This document shows, one piece after another, positions 8,156 through 15,901 of a DNA stretch of 64,000 nucleotides. The position numbers were made by a program, and so were the translations under genes. How positions within the stretch are numbered: the first letter of the stretch is position 1; each line of letters opens with the position of its first letter. The notes beneath the pieces were generated by a model. That model had not been told where the DNA came from, made no database searches, and saw nothing but the letters and a program-made list of their open reading frames with translations. This DNA is from an uncultured Pseudoteredinibacter sp. (GTDB lineage: Bacteria; Pseudomonadota; Gammaproteobacteria; Pseudomonadales; Cellvibrionaceae), in NCBI RefSeq assembly GCF_947500695.1, contig NZ_CANMSS010000001.1, forward strand, positions 496,001 through 560,000, written 5' to 3'.

Positions 8156-10478
8156 TTTATTACTACTGCCGGTTATAGTGATTAGCTATGCCTTATCGTC
8201 TTGGTGGATTTACCAGCAGGAGAGGGGGACCTTGCTCGAACTGGAAGTTGCAAAGCTGGAGCAGAGCTTAAGCAGTTTGCATGCCGACTACATGACCTTT
8301 CGTAATTTCCAAGACGCGTATTTGATGTCTTTAGTTGAAGGGGATTTACTGGCGCAATATTTATCAAAACCCAATGATATATATCGTTTAAGAATGTTAC
8401 AGCGGCATATGGATAATGCGTTAAAAAGGCAGCTGGCCCAGAGCAAGCCCTACCTATCAATACTGATTCTTAACGCCGATAACCAGCAACTTTTATATCT
8501 TGAAAACAGTTTAGATCCCTTTGCTGAGGTTTCTGATGAAGAAATTCAATTCGCGCGTGATTTAAGGGTGCAGAATGTTGCTAAGAGAAGCAGTGTTTTT
8601 ATTGATAACAATGAAAATATGTACATCTACCAGGCTATAACCCTTGATGAAAGCACTTATAAACAGCCATTGCCTTCTCAATTAGCTGAAGCATTAATTG
8701 TGGTTGTGGCCATTAAATCTGATGGCTTGCTGCAAGCCCTGGAGCGTTTACGGAGGCACTATGGTGCTGAAATTCGTTATATTAAAAATAACGATCCCTC
8801 GCTGGATATAGAAGGATCCTTAAATTTCGACTTTAAGTTGAAACTGAGCGATCTCGATTCAATATCGTTTACTGTTCCTGGTGCCCATTTTGATGCAGCG
8901 CTAAAAGATCTTAGAATCAGAATGGTATTACTTACGTTTTTGTTCTCTTTGCTTACCTACCTATTGTTACAGTCCTTAGTTGCACGGTTTATTACCGCCC
9001 CCATTGCTGATCTCGATTCGCAACTTGACGAGCTTATCAAAAACGAACGCAAAGAAATTTTCGTTAACCAAGATACTGGGGAGATAGGGCGCTTGGCTCG
9101 AAAGTTTCAAGAGCTCTATGTAAGGCTTTCAAACTCATATCGTCAAAGCTATAAGCAAGCTCGAGAAGATTCACTGACCGGTCTTGCTAATCGTGTGGCC
9201 TTTAATGAAATGGCCAACCGTCTGTTTTCCAGATCACTCGATATTGCCCCGGTTTACATTTGCTACATTGATATCGATAACTTTAAGTACGTTAACGACA
9301 AATACGGGCATGAAGTTGGTGATAAGCTGCTTCGCTCTGTGTCTAAAAGGCTCACTGCCACAATAGAAGAGCACAATAAAGACGGTCGTCACCAGGTGGG
9401 TGTCTTTCGTTTATCTGGTGATGAGTTTGTTATCTTAGCTGCGGATTGCAGCAAACAAGAAATGACAGACTGCGCCGAAGCGGTGTTGAATATGTTTAAA
9501 TCGGGTTTCGCCATCGATGAAGAAACTTACCCGGTAAGCGTGAGTATCGGTTTGGCCGTTTCAAGTCAGGGCTTGTCATTTTCTGAATTAATGTGCAATG
9601 TTGATTTGGCTATGTACCAGGCAAAAAAATCAGGTAAAAATTGTATTGCAGCTTATTCCGAAGAGCTAGCCCAACAACACCGCAGAATGCAGGAAATAGA
9701 GCTAGAGCTTAAGAGTGATCGCTTCGAGAAAGAGCTTCAGATTCACTACATGCCTATCGTAGATGCGCAAGGAAAACTCTGTGCACTGGAGGCTTTGTTG
9801 CGCTGGAACTCTCAGACGCTTGGCGCTGTCCCGCCTGATGAATTTATTCCTCTAGCCGAATCAATTGGCGCATTTGAGAAAATCGATTTGTGGGTGATTG
9901 CGCGTGTGTTTAAAGACTTTAGCGTATTGAACAATACCTTACCTACCGTGAGTCGAGTATCAATCAATATTTCATCCGCTGAGTTGAATTCATTAACGTT
10001 TGTAGACAAGCTCAAGCGCTTAGCGAAATATTATCGTATCGTGAATCAATACTATGTTTTGGAGGTTACCGAAACGTTTGCTACCGCGCATAATGATCAA
10101 GTATTGGACAACTTAAAGAGTATGCGCAAGCTCGGTTTTCGTACGGCTATCGATGATTTTGGTACGGGCTATACCAGCCTAATGCAGATGCTGGATTACC
10201 CTGTGGATGTTATAAAATTTGACCGTTCCTTAATAAACCGGATCGGCCAAAAGGGCAGCTCCGAGACGGCTAAATCTTTAGTTAATCTATGCAAGCTTCA
10301 GGGTTTGTTTGTTGTGGCTGAAGGCATAGAAACTAAAGATCAGTGCGAACTGTTTAATGAAATAGGGTGCGATTTCCAGCAAGGCTATTACCACGGTAAG
10401 CCAGCCGCTTTAGAAGTATTGCAAGTACAATACAATCCTGCCGTGAGCAAAGATCAAACGATTGATATTGCCCACTAG
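8133..10478 (+). CDS. Membrane GGDEF-EAL protein (MbaA-like c-di-GMP phosphodiesterase/cyclase)
   Basis: A 781-residue inner-membrane protein predicted to adjust cyclic di-GMP. An N-terminal membrane segment (TSLLLLPVIVISYALSSWW) is followed by a periplasmic region of about 240 residues, a second membrane helix near residue 270-290, a HAMP-like linker, a GGDEF domain (DSLTGLANRVAFNEM) and an EAL domain. The GGDEF signature reads SGDEF (residues 428-432), so cyclase activity is uncertain. The EAL motif is intact (LEALLRW, Glu553), as are DDFGTGYTS and VAEGIET, so phosphodiesterase activity is likely. It overlaps the polyamine-binding gene upstream, so the two are probably translationally coupled. 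Length and layout match Vibrio MbaA (about 790 residues). Confidence 0.88.
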   Translation: MNLRTRTSLLLLPVIVISYALSSWWIYQQERGTLLELEVAKLEQSLSSLHADYMTFRNFQDAYLMSLVEGDLLAQYLSKPNDIYRLRMLQRHMDNALKRQLAQSKPYLSILILNADNQQLLYLENSLDPFAEVSDEEIQFARDLRVQNVAKRSSVFIDNNENMYIYQAITLDESTYKQPLPSQLAEALIVVVAIKSDGLLQALERLRRHYGAEIRYIKNNDPSLDIEGSLNFDFKLKLSDLDSISFTVPGAHFDAALKDLRIRMVLLTFLFSLLTYLLLQSLVARFITAPIADLDSQLDELIKNERKEIFVNQDTGEIGRLARKFQELYVRLSNSYRQSYKQAREDSLTGLANRVAFNEMANRLFSRSLDIAPVYICYIDIDNFKYVNDKYGHEVGDKLLRSVSKRLTATIEEHNKDGRHQVGVFRLSGDEFVILAADCSKQEMTDCAEAVLNMFKSGFAIDEETYPVSVSIGLAVSSQGLSFSELMCNVDLAMYQAKKSGKNCIAAYSEELAQQHRRMQEIELELKSDRFEKELQIHYMPIVDAQGKLCALEALLRWNSQTLGAVPPDEFIPLAESIGAFEKIDLWVIARVFKDFSVLNNTLPTVSRVSINISSAELNSLTFVDKLKRLAKYYRIVNQYYVLEVTETFATAHNDQVLDNLKSMRKLGFRTAIDDFGTGYTSLMQMLDYPVDVIKFDRSLINRIGQKGSSETAKSLVNLCKLQGLFVVAEGIETKDQCELFNEIGCDFQQGYYHGKPAALEVLQVQYNPAVSKDQTIDIAH

Positions 10479-10493
10479 CTCACGTTTAAGTGA

Positions 10494-11519
10494 TTACTGA
10501 TCATTAAAACCACTTAGGACCAACTTTCCAATAGACGCCCCTGATTCTAATATTCGATGTGCTTCTATTAAATTGCTGGCATTAATGCAGCCTAGATTTT
10601 TACCTAGCGTAGATCGTATGGCTTTTTGATCAATGAGCTCTGCAACCTTGCTCAATATTTTCCCTTGTTCTGCCATGTCCTCGGTTTCAAACATAGATCG
10701 GCTAAACATAAATTCGTAACACAGCGATAGGCTTTTGGGTTTTAGTAATGTGAAATCCAAGTTGGTTGGATCATCAATTAGCGCGATACGTCCAAAGGGC
10801 TTAAGCAGTTCAACAAATTGCTCGAAATATTGCTCGGTGTGACTTAGGCTTGCGATATGAGTAACTTCTAAATTTAGCTGATTAATTTGGGGGCCTAAAG
10901 CTTGGCTGTGATCGATAATATGGTCGGCGCCAATTTCCGATAGCCACTGCTTGCTCTCGGGGCGCGATGCCGTTGCGATGACCGTTGCATTACTCAGCTG
11001 TTTTAACAATTGGATTAGAATTGAACCAACGCCACCTGCCGCTGCCGTTACCAACACTACTTCATTTTGATTATTAGTATCTGTTTTCATGGCAATGCCC
11101 AGTTTTTCAAAGGCTAGTTCCCAAGCTGTAATCGACGTGAGGGGCAGGGCGGCGGCATGCTCGGCTGGAATATGCTTAGGCGCTTTCGCCACAATTCGCT
11201 CATCAACAAGATGATATTGGGCATTGCTGCCTTGGCGGTTTAGATCGCCGGCGTAAAAAACGAGTTCACCAATTTCAAATTCTGTACTGTCTTCTGCTTT
11301 AGCAACAACGCGGCCAAGGGCATCCCAACCCAGCACCTTGTATTCGCCATCTTCCGGAGCAACCATTTGCCGAATTTTATAGTCCACCGGGTTCACCGCT
11401 ATGGCGGCTACCTCGACCAATAAATCACGACCCACCGGGGCAGGGGTGGTCAGCTCTGCGTCAATCAGTGCCGAAGGATGGTCGATCGCCAAAGACTGTT
11501 GATAGGCCACGGTTTTCAT
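10494..11519 (-). CDS. Zinc-type alcohol dehydrogenase-like / quinone oxidoreductase
   Basis: A medium-chain dehydrogenase/reductase (about 341 residues from MKTVAYQQ) that would transfer hydride between NADPH and a carbonyl or quinone substrate. Family marks are MKTVAYQQSLAIDHPSALID at the N-terminus, VNPVDYKIRQM, LGWDALGRVV, LPLTSITAWELAFEKLG and the cofactor-binding VLVTAAAGGVGSILIQLLKQL. Structural zinc cysteines are absent, as usual in this branch. A GTG at 11555 is preceded by AAGAGAG and may be the true start, adding 12 residues; the ATG at 11519 fits family alignments better. It is transcribed divergently from a LysR regulator, a common pairing that suggests LysR control. Confidence 0.85.
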   Translation of the reverse strand: MKTVAYQQSLAIDHPSALIDAELTTPAPVGRDLLVEVAAIAVNPVDYKIRQMVAPEDGEYKVLGWDALGRVVAKAEDSTEFEIGELVFYAGDLNRQGSNAQYHLVDERIVAKAPKHIPAEHAAALPLTSITAWELAFEKLGIAMKTDTNNQNEVVLVTAAAGGVGSILIQLLKQLSNATVIATASRPESKQWLSEIGADHIIDHSQALGPQINQLNLEVTHIASLSHTEQYFEQFVELLKPFGRIALIDDPTNLDFTLLKPKSLSLCYEFMFSRSMFETEDMAEQGKILSKVAELIDQKAIRSTLGKNLGCINASNLIEAHRILESGASIGKLVLSGFNDQ

Positions 11520-11555
11520 TGTGTGCGGAATGTTTGGGGTGTTTGCTTTGTTCAC

Positions 11556-11665
11556 GTTTAAATCTCTCTTGAATGACAATGCCTGCAGTGTAGAGATTGT
11601 ATTGAACGCTAAAAACAGTCTAATGTTTGATTCATTATCTAAATGTATTTGATAAAAGGTAAATT
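11556..11665. promoter_or_regulatory. Shared divergent promoter region (oxidoreductase / LysR)
   Basis: A short AT-rich interval between divergent genes. LysR proteins normally bind such intervals (T-N11-A type sites), and several partial dyads occur around 11625-11655, but no single convincing LysR box stands out. Confidence 0.4.
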
Positions 11666-12610
11666 TTGAACACAGAAGATCTAAATATCGCCATTATGGT
11701 GGCTGAGCTGGGCAGCATAACTGCAGCTGCAAAACGCCTAGATTTACGTAACGCCACGGCGAATGCAGCATTAAAGCGCCTCGAGAAACAGTTGGGTGTA
11801 GAGTTGTTTATACGCACAACAAGGAGCTTACGCTTAAGCCAGGCCGGTGAGCAGTTTATTCCACAGTGTAAGCACGCCTTATCTATATTAGAGGGTGCTA
11901 AACTACAAGGCTCGAATACGAGCGAGTTAATCAGTGGGGAACTCAAGCTCGCCGTTTCCTCAGATTTCGGCCGCAATCTGTTATTGCCATGGCTTGATCT
12001 ATTTGTAGAACGCCACCCAAAATTAAGTCTCAACTTAAGTATCGATGATCGCCAGGTCGATTTTTACCGAGACGGCGTAGATATTGCCATCCGATATGGA
12101 TCGCCCAAAGACAGTAGCGTTTACGGCTTTAAGCTTTGCGACGTGCCTGGCTTATTATGTGCGAGCCCAGATTATCTAAAGCAATATGGCGAGCCAAGAA
12201 GCCTAGACGAGCTAAAACAGCACAATGCTTTACTGTATCAGCTGCATGGCCTGAGTCACGATCTATGGGAGTTTACGCATCAAGGCAGCAGCCACAGGCT
12301 ACGTATGCACAGTAACCATATGTGCAACGATGGCGACATTGTTAGGCGCTGGTGCATCGCGGCTAAAGGTATAGCGGTAAAATCCAGTTTGGATATGGCA
12401 AACGATTTAATCGCTGGCCGGTTAAAAGTGATCATGGAAGACTATCGGCCACCGGTAAAAGAGCTTTGGTTAATCTGCCCAAGTCGGCAACTGATCACAC
12501 CAGCTGTGCGAGCCTTAAGAGATGATCTGCGTAATCACTGTACACAGTTATTATCGCAGCTTAAGGAGAATGGTTTTTTAAAGGCTTATAACGGACTAGA
12601 GGCCACGTAA
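11666..12610 (+). CDS. LysR-family transcriptional regulator
   Basis: A 314-residue DNA-binding regulator. The start is TTG at 11666 with AAGG six bases upstream. The N-terminal winged helix-turn-helix is clear (NIAIMVAELGSITAAAKRLDLRNATANAALKRLEKQLGVELFIRTTRSLRLSQAGEQF), followed by the periplasmic-binding-like effector domain (LAVSSDFGRNLLLPWLDLFVERHPKLSLNL, VDIAIRYGSPKDSSVYG). It probably regulates the divergent oxidoreductase and itself. It is the last gene before the dif site. Confidence 0.92.
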   Translation: MNTEDLNIAIMVAELGSITAAAKRLDLRNATANAALKRLEKQLGVELFIRTTRSLRLSQAGEQFIPQCKHALSILEGAKLQGSNTSELISGELKLAVSSDFGRNLLLPWLDLFVERHPKLSLNLSIDDRQVDFYRDGVDIAIRYGSPKDSSVYGFKLCDVPGLLCASPDYLKQYGEPRSLDELKQHNALLYQLHGLSHDLWEFTHQGSSHRLRMHSNHMCNDGDIVRRWCIAAKGIAVKSSLDMANDLIAGRLKVIMEDYRPPVKELWLICPSRQLITPAVRALRDDLRNHCTQLLSQLKENGFLKAYNGLEAT

Positions 12611-12657
12611 AATAAGGTGTTGAGCGGATATAGTGGTTTGGGGGCTTTATCTGTATT

Positions 12658-12685
12658 GATGCGCATAATGTATATTATGTTAAAT
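12658..12685 (+). other. dif: Chromosomal dif site (XerC/XerD recombination site)
   Basis: A 28-bp sequence matching the E. coli dif site at 27 of 28 positions by my alignment. It reads GATGCGCATAA (XerC arm; the second base differs), TGTATA (central region) and TTATGTTAAAT (XerD arm). XerCD resolve chromosome dimers here under FtsK control, so this marks the replication terminus. It is also the usual integration target of Xer-dependent filamentous phages. No second dif-like copy was found in the window. GGGCAGGG at 11142-11149 and 11438-11445 on the left, and CCCTACCC at 19304-19311 on the right, have the KOPS orientation expected around dif. Confidence 0.93.
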
Positions 12686-12720
12686 TATATATTATGGGCT
12701 AACACACCCTTAAACGTTAT

Positions 12721-12725
12721 TCCAG
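12721..12725. repeat. Left copy of 5-bp target-site duplication (TCCAG)
   Basis: TCCAG immediately precedes the left terminal inverted repeat and recurs immediately after the right one at 26970-26974. A 5-bp duplication is typical of Tn7, Tn5053/Tn402, Mu and Tn3 transposition. Confidence 0.8.
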
Positions 12726-12743
12726 TGGACGACCCCATAAAGT
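12726..12743 (+). repeat. Left terminal inverted repeat
   Basis: TGGACGACCCCATAAAGT. Its exact reverse complement is at 26952-26969. A related motif (CAATGTTGATTATC) lies about 55 bp further in and may be a second transposase-binding site. Confidence 0.85.
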
Positions 12744-13098
12744 TGTGTGCTTTTTGCTCGTAAATTTGTGTATTTCCCCACAATGTTGATTATCTGTAAT
12801 ACAGGGTTGTCCGAGCCCTATTTGAGCTTGAACTTTCTTCCCTATATCCGAATGAACCAAAGCGTGTTTAGAGAATAAAACTGTTTCAGAAGCGTTTTCA
12901 GATTTCCGGGGGCTGAAACAACGGATCCGAGCAGTTTATGGTCCCGTGGGGCTGAACAACTGAAGTAAAGAGGTGGTGTTTTTTTGCGTACTAATTGTGC
13001 AAACTAGGTAGAGTGCTCAATTTGGCTCGCAAAATACCAATAATCCGTTAAAATCCTATTATTACGGATTATATTTCACCCCTACTTTGAGGCATTTC
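12744..13098. other. Left transposon end and integrase leader, non-coding
   Basis: No gene. Apart from the inner end repeat near 12779, there is a short direct repeat: GGGGGCTGAAACAAC near 12908 recurs as GGGGCTGAACAAC near 12947. TGTTTCAG followed by CTGAAACA forms an 8-bp dyad around 12880-12922. These may be regulatory sites for the former integrase gene. Confidence 0.4.
13041..13071. promoter_or_regulatory. Operator-like inverted repeat upstream of the integrase fragment
   Basis: TAATCCGT (13041-13048) and ACGGATTA (13064-13071) are exact inverted copies separated by 15 bp, ending 27 bp before the integrase ATG. The position suggests an operator or autoregulatory site. No matching regulator was identified. 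Confidence 0.5.
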
Positions 13099-13317
13099 AT
13101 GTCTAAATCAGGCCAAGCGCGTGTACCTACTCGAGAACAACAAAGCCACCTCTTTCAAGTGATTCGGGAGCACCGTCATCCGGAAAAGAACACGGCCATC
13201 ATGCAGATAAGCTTCAAGCTAGGACTGCGGGCCCAGGAGATTGCACTCTTACAAGTAAAAGAAGTTGCTAAACTTAATCCTTCGGGAAATGACTTCAAAC
13301 TCCTAGAGATAATGTGA
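13099..13317 (+). pseudogene. Truncated site-specific tyrosine recombinase (integrase), N-terminal fragment
   Basis: Only 72 residues remain. MSKSGQARVPTREQQSHLF and the helix ISFKLGLRAQEIALLQVKEV match the start of chromosomal/ICE-type tyrosine recombinases, in which the Arg of LRAQE is the first catalytic arginine. The rest of the catalytic domain (H-x-x-R, Y) is missing: the frame meets TGA immediately after FKLLEIM. The ATG at 13099 has GAGG six bases upstream. The truncation point coincides with the truncated 3' end of the convergent channel gene, so one recombination event probably damaged both. Confidence 0.75.
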
Positions 13318-14566
13318 CTATACTAAAATAAATAGAGCTGCTTAGGGCGTAAAGATAACCTCCGGATATTTTTTCGTCAAAAATTATCTTATCGAAATTA
13401 AAGGAATAAACCAGAGCAAACATAAAGATAACAAGCGGTACGGAATACAAAAACCTAGTCCACTTACAAAAATAGGCGAATATTTGTTGCAGTATCCATT
13501 TGAATAGCCATAATACCAACTTATATTTAAGACAACTTTTTTTTGCTTGGTTTTTAAAGTCCAGCAGGCGCTCTCGTTTAACTAAATACTCCAGCTCCAA
13601 CTTTTCTTTTACATCACCGTTTTTATTTGCTATATCCCGAAGCGCCTCGTAATTTTCTGAAGTCTGTTTATGCTGGATTTTTCCATCAACAAGAATTTTT
13701 AAGCAGTCATAGTCATCTTGAGAAATAGAGCTATAGTCCCATGTCGAGTTCCCCAGATCCGAAGCCTCAAATACAACTCTCCCTTGACTCTTTTTAAAAC
13801 CGAAAACACTCTTTCCGACAATATGAATATCTGAAAATTTTAAATTTGCCTTTTTAGGCAAAGAAATGGCTGAAGCCCACTATCCCCTTTGAACATAAAC
13901 ATTGCTAAAGAAGTAGCTGTTTAGAACCGTAGTATTTGATATGCTAATTCTTTCAAATGTCGAGTTTTGAATGCTTCCGCTAATTTCAGAGTCTCTAATG
14001 CTAACCCTTTCTCCCGTAGCGTTGCTAATTACTAAACCCTGCCAGTAGAAAAACTTTGATTTGTCTACATCTATGAACTTTATGTTCATAAGGATAGATA
14101 CAACTCCATAAAACTCACAGTTTGAAAGCCTCAATGAAAGGTTTTGTGAGTAATTTGGTTGTTGGCCTAAAAATAATGATTGAAGGAAAACGCAGTTACT
14201 AAAATCAAAATACCTATGGCTAAGGTTTCGACCCAAATTAACGGTCCCCATGAAAATTATGTTTTCGGCGTTTGTAAAAAATTCTTCCAGTTGGGGGCCA
14301 TGATCAACCCTGAATGTTACAATTCCGTATCGATGAAAGGGCTTAATAACTCCCCCTGATTGGGCGTAGGCAGCTTCTATCTGATCAATTCTTGACTTTT
14401 GAGAGGATTGCAAAAATTCCGCTAGCTGATTTATGTCTCGCAAGACTTCATAATCAATGATCTGAGATTTTATATCGAAAGAAATTTTATCGCGCTCTCC
14501 AATCAAATCCATTTGTTCGGTCTCCGTCAATTCAACAAACTTATTGAATTCAATGTCACATCCCAA
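13295..14566 (-). pseudogene. Pentapeptide-like / ion-channel protein, interrupted by in-frame TAG and 3'-truncated
   Basis: One reading frame runs from a TTG start at 14566 (GGAGG seven bases upstream) to 13295 with a single TAG at 13880-13882. The N-terminal part (228 residues) has a charged helix and weak pentapeptide-like strands (FDFSNCVF, LRLSNCEF). After the stop the same frame continues for about 190 residues with more charged helix, two membrane helices (LYSVPLVIFMFALVYSF and LYALSSSIYFSIVT) and a break exactly where a two-helix potassium-channel pore would read SIVTFTTLGYGD. The selectivity filter is absent because the sequence runs into the integrase fragment at about 13317. The channel assignment rests on the pore-helix fragment and is tentative. 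Confidence 0.6.
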
Positions 14567-14671
14567 GATACCACCTCCGTGTGCGCACAGGTAAAATTGA
14601 TTAGAGTACTAAAAACGCAAGAATAGTGTCAAAGAGAATAATGCCTATATTCAGAGCTATAGAAATCTTTA

Positions 14672-15730
14672 TTATTTCAGTTTATCTAGAACTCGCATTT
14701 TTTTCGCATACTCGCGAGGGGAATAACCACCCCGGCCTTTAAAGAAATTTGACAGCGCCGCCGTGTCGGTAAAGTGCAAACGCTCAGCTATGGCGCTGAT
14801 GGACAATTCAGATTTAGTCAGATAATGCTTGGCTAACTCTTCACGGGTTTTATCGTAAAGATCCTGATAGCTGGTGTTATGTTTTTTTAATCGATATTGC
14901 AGCGTCCTTACGGGAATATTCAATGTTTTCGCAACTTCGCCAGCGGTGACGCCCTCGTCATTAATCAGGGTCCGAATAATGCGCCCGACACGTTGCACAA
15001 AACTCATGCCCTGACCCACACTGGATTCCAAATCCCGCGTCGAAATCCTTTTTGCATCAAGGGATATTTTATTAAGTGGATTCCGATAATGGGGCGCTTG
15101 AAAATCTTCGTGACTTAAATGGATTGCATTAACGTCCTGATTGAAAAAAAGATGCTCTCCGAATACTTTTCGCAACGGCTGAACATTTGTGGGAGCAGCG
15201 TGTCTGAATTGTGCATACCGAGGAACCCAACCCGCTCCCAAAGACTGACGTAAATTCTTACAGGTAACTGCAAGACTTAGCTCAACCATCTGAGTAATGG
15301 CCGTATTCCTTGGCGCGGATTGAAAGGTATCTAGCTTGAGTTGAGTGATTTCCATATTCAGGGAAACACCCGCCCGTCCCTCATCCACAATATGCATTGT
15401 CATTGCCTGGGTATGTATCGCTAGGTTATCCGTCAGCAATTTAAGATATTCCCCTACAGTGCTTGCATTACGGGCTAACAGCCACAGCGGCCCCAGCGTA
15501 TCGTGGCCTTTTATTGCTGCGATCTTGAGCCCGAAAAAACGATCACCGCAGGTCTTTGCCGCCTCTTCGAAAAGATCGTTAACTTTAATTTCATTAATTT
15601 GAATGTCTGACTGGTATAACGCCGCCGGATTCAGCTCGACCCGCTTGGCAAGTTCCACGGGATCCTGGCCGGCTTTCTCGATTAATGCGGCCACGCCCTC
15701 TAATACATAACTGGGTATATTGTCTGACAT
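14672..15730 (-). CDS. AraC-family transcriptional regulator
   Basis: A 352-residue regulator with an N-terminal arabinose-binding-like domain (SYVLEGVAALIEKAGQDPVELAKRV at the start) and a C-terminal AraC helix-turn-helix pair (GEVAKTLNIPVRTLQYRLKKH, then ISAIAERLHFTDTAALSNFFKG, YSPREYAKK). The start at 15730 is chosen because GGGAGAGGAG lies directly upstream; longer frames are possible but lack this signal. It is divergent from the TonB receptor of the sulfatase cluster. A tandem 15-bp repeat lies in the shared interval and recurs before the first sulfatase gene, so this protein is the likely local activator of the catabolic cluster. The inducer is unknown. Confidence 0.88.
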   Translation of the reverse strand: MSDNIPSYVLEGVAALIEKAGQDPVELAKRVELNPAALYQSDIQINEIKVNDLFEEAAKTCGDRFFGLKIAAIKGHDTLGPLWLLARNASTVGEYLKLLTDNLAIHTQAMTMHIVDEGRAGVSLNMEITQLKLDTFQSAPRNTAITQMVELSLAVTCKNLRQSLGAGWVPRYAQFRHAAPTNVQPLRKVFGEHLFFNQDVNAIHLSHEDFQAPHYRNPLNKISLDAKRISTRDLESSVGQGMSFVQRVGRIIRTLINDEGVTAGEVAKTLNIPVRTLQYRLKKHNTSYQDLYDKTREELAKHYLTKSELSISAIAERLHFTDTAALSNFFKGRGGYSPREYAKKMRVLDKLK

Positions 15731-15787
15731 CACTCCTCTCCCAAACTTTGCAGTCATCCTACAAAGACAAGCTCCCCCAACAGAATA

Positions 15788-15823
15788 TTGCGCAATACTA
15801 CAATTAAGTTGCGCAATATTACA
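15788..15823 (+). promoter_or_regulatory. Tandem AraC-type operator upstream of the TonB receptor
   Basis: TTGCGCAATACTACA (15788-15802) and TTGCGCAATATTACA (15809-15823) are direct repeats with a 21-bp period, two helical turns, as expected for AraC-family binding sites. A weak -10 (TAGCAT, 15846-15851) lies 23 bp downstream, the same geometry as at the sulfatase promoter. Confidence 0.75.
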
Positions 15824-15901
15824 GATTACCACAACCCATTACCTCTAGCATTGGCATCTGAGCTGGATCTTGGCTCAGAACAATAAAAAATGAGAGAGTA
15901 G

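Noticed and set aside
10085..10110. CGCGCATAATGATC, dif-like
   Set aside because: Inside the EAL coding region; no XerD arm.
13099..13317. Integron integrase (IntI)
   Set aside because: The fragment resembles ordinary tyrosine recombinases and is on the other side of the window from the cassettes; it lacks all of the diagnostic part.
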